From contig JAUIJQ010000137.1 in the NCBI GenBank assembly GCA_030431165.1, positions 1 through 7,698 of the forward strand: DNA of 7,698 nt, written 5' to 3'. The position numbers and the translations under genes were made by a program. The DNA comes from Rhodothermia bacterium (lineage in GTDB: Bacteria; Bacteroidota; Rhodothermia; Rhodothermales; JABDKH01). Under the pieces are notes generated by a model, which was given only the letters and a program-made list of their open reading frames with translations, was not told the DNA's origin and made no database searches. How positions within the stretch are numbered: position 1 is the first letter of the stretch; the number at the start of each line of letters is the position of its first letter. Shown here piece after piece: positions 6,465-7,698 of the stretch.

Positions 6465-7460
6465 GTGAACGCCCGTTCTGAGCCCACTTTCTACCGCGGA
6501 CGGTGGGCGCCGTCGCCAACGGGTTCGTTGCATCTTGGCAACGCACGCACGGCCCTGGTTGCGTGGCTAGCTGCACGAAGCGCGGGCGGCACGTTTGTTT
6601 GGCGCACCGAGGATCTGGACGAGGCACGCTGTGAGCCGGCCCTAGCTGACGAAATGATGACCGACCTTCGCTGGCTCGGCATCGACTGGGACGAAGGACC
6701 CAAGATCGGCGGGCCGTATGGACCGTACGTTCAGTCCGGCCGTCACGGGCGGTACTACGAGGCGCTGGAACGCCTCTATAACGATGGCTCCTTGTACCCG
6801 TGTCGCGTTTCGCGCCGTGACCTCGCCGAGATCGCCACTGCCCCACATGGCCGAACACCTTCCTTTCCCGAAGAACTGAGGCCCGATACGCTCGATCCGC
6901 AATGGTGGGACAAAACACGCGCGGGCACGTCAGATGCGGCCGTCAGATTCCGGGTAGACCCCGGCGTCGAAACATTCGACGATCTACTTGCCGGCCGTCA
7001 GTCGCAGGACGTGGCCGTTCATGTTGGTGACTTCGTCCTGTTGCGGCGCGACGGGGTGTTTGCGTACCAACTCGCAGTGGTTGCCGACGATATTGCCATG
7101 CGGATTACGGACGTTGTGCGTGGTGCCGACCTGCTTGAATCCACTGGTCGTCAGATCCGCCTCTGCCGTGCGCTAGGAGGCGATACAATGCGCTACGGGC
7201 ACGTGCCCATCGTCTACGACCATCACGGGGAGAAACTGTCTAAACGTCACCAGCATTTGACGATCGCATCTCTTCGCGAGAATGCCGTTGAGCCCACCGC
7301 CGTAATCGGTTATCTAGCATATAGTTTAGCTATTCTACCGGAACCTCGTCCGCTCACGGCGCGCGAACTCGTTCCAGGGTTCTCATGGTCGGATATCAGC
7401 ACCGAATCGTGGTATTTGCCCGATGTGTCCCCCCTGGAACACCCCGGCAACTTCCTTTAG
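6465..7460 (+). CDS. gluQ: Glutamyl-queuosine tRNA(Asp) synthetase (GluQ-like)
   Basis: GluQ activates glutamate with ATP and attaches it to queuosine-34 in the anticodon of tRNA(Asp), without an anticodon-binding domain. The 331-residue product is only the class I catalytic domain, well short of GltX at about 480. It shows RGRWAPSPTGSLHLGN (11-26, HIGH-type), EDLD (49-52), FAYQLAVVADD (199-209), RGADLLEST (219-227) and KLSKR (257-261, KMSKS-type). It is 20-30 residues longer than most GluQ. The zinc site is eroded: the usual CxC is YPCRV (Cys113 only) and the later YxxxC region reads FPEELR. The GTG at 6465 is preferred to the GTG at 6420 because the 15 extra codons are AT-rich at third positions and lie outside the family core. 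Codons 283-291 (7311-7337) are strikingly AT-rich. A short glutamyl-tRNA synthetase-like enzyme with another substrate is the alternative. Confidence 0.88.
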   Translation: MNARSEPTFYRGRWAPSPTGSLHLGNARTALVAWLAARSAGGTFVWRTEDLDEARCEPALADEMMTDLRWLGIDWDEGPKIGGPYGPYVQSGRHGRYYEALERLYNDGSLYPCRVSRRDLAEIATAPHGRTPSFPEELRPDTLDPQWWDKTRAGTSDAAVRFRVDPGVETFDDLLAGRQSQDVAVHVGDFVLLRRDGVFAYQLAVVADDIAMRITDVVRGADLLESTGRQIRLCRALGGDTMRYGHVPIVYDHHGEKLSKRHQHLTIASLRENAVEPTAVIGYLAYSLAILPEPRPLTARELVPGFSWSDISTESWYLPDVSPLEHPGNFL

Positions 7461-7519
7461 TCGTTTCTTCACGCACCGATACTGTCTTCGACCCAGTCAC
7501 GATCCCAGGCCCCGACTAA

Positions 7520-7540
7520 CCTCGATGGACACCCTCGAGG
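7520..7540 (+). repeat. Small inverted repeat over the start of the 3'-terminal gene
   Basis: CCTCGA (7520-7525) and TCGAGG (7535-7540) form a 6-bp stem with a 9-nt loop. The first base of the ATG start (7525) lies in the stem and the rest in the loop. It could limit access to the start codon. At this length chance is a fair explanation. Confidence 0.3.
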
Positions 7541-7698
7541 CATCGACCGAAACGGTTGATGCAAGCACCGCTCGCCGCGCGCTCTACCGCCCGATTTCGT
7601 TGCGCAGCACGTACGCCGGAACATTCAAGCCAGTGCTTCCCGCGTGGGTCCTGCTGATCCTGGCGATTATCCCGCTCGGCCTTGTCTCTGCCATGCCG
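7525..7698 (+). CDS. N-terminus of a predicted membrane protein (runs off right edge)
   Basis: Fifty-eight codons are visible and the frame is still open at the window end. The product begins MDTLEASTETVDASTARRAL, an acidic and Thr/Ser/Ala-rich cytoplasm-like tail. It then has a basic patch (YRPISLRSTYAGTFK) and one hydrophobic segment at about residues 38-56 (LPAWVLLILAIIPLGLVSA), best read as a transmembrane helix. There is no signal-peptidase site that I would trust. The ATG is the only ATG/GTG/TTG start close to the gluQ stop in this frame, 64 bp downstream of it, with no recognisable Shine-Dalgarno. The gene may be cotranscribed with gluQ since no terminator lies between them. The family cannot be assigned from this fragment. 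Confidence 0.65.
   Translation, partial: MDTLEASTETVDASTARRALYRPISLRSTYAGTFKPVLPAWVLLILAIIPLGLVSAMP

Noticed and set aside
1..7698. CRISPR array, insertion sequence, tRNA or defence island
   Set aside because: No spaced identical repeats, transposase motifs, terminal inverted repeats, cloverleaf sequence or defence-type genes were seen; most genes are conserved housekeeping functions.

Overview
The window looks like chromosomal DNA from a moderately GC-rich bacterium with an outer membrane, most probably in the Bacteroidota/Rhodothermota part of the FCB group. The evidence is a large diderm-type beta-barrel protein with FCB flavour, genes lacking clear Shine-Dalgarno sequences, frequent GTG starts, and a MurA with the GGCAWGPRP active-site loop. 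The lineage is inferred from protein character only; there is no rRNA here to prove it.

Layout. Positions 1-833 (minus) hold the N-terminal 277 residues of a NifS/IscS-type cysteine desulfurase that runs off the left edge. Positions 834-1134 are a divergent intergenic region with a degenerate tandem repeat of about 17 bp and several small dyads. Positions 1135-2451 (plus) are a complete murA, for the first committed step of peptidoglycan synthesis. It meets, tail to tail with only 3 bp between stop codons, a very large minus-strand gene (2455-6024) for an uncharacterised secreted protein of about 1190 residues that ends like an outer-membrane beta-barrel. Upstream of that gene on the same strand is a cold-shock-domain gene (6099-6314). 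Between the two sits a perfect 11-bp inverted repeat (6036-6068). Diverging from csp is a gluQ-like gene (6465-7460, plus) for glutamyl-queuosine tRNA(Asp) synthetase with an eroded zinc-binding motif. The start of a membrane protein (7525 onward) runs off the right edge.

The genes do not form one pathway. They are housekeeping functions (sulfur transfer, cell wall, RNA chaperone, tRNA modification) around one lineage-specific envelope protein. The csp-to-barrel pair is the only likely multi-gene transcript. No mobile element, CRISPR array, tRNA, rRNA or defence system was seen. The items most worth follow-up are the large barrel protein, which has a canonical EF-hand-like loop and features reminiscent of SprA, the inverted repeat before it, and the 17-bp tandem repeat upstream of the desulfurase.
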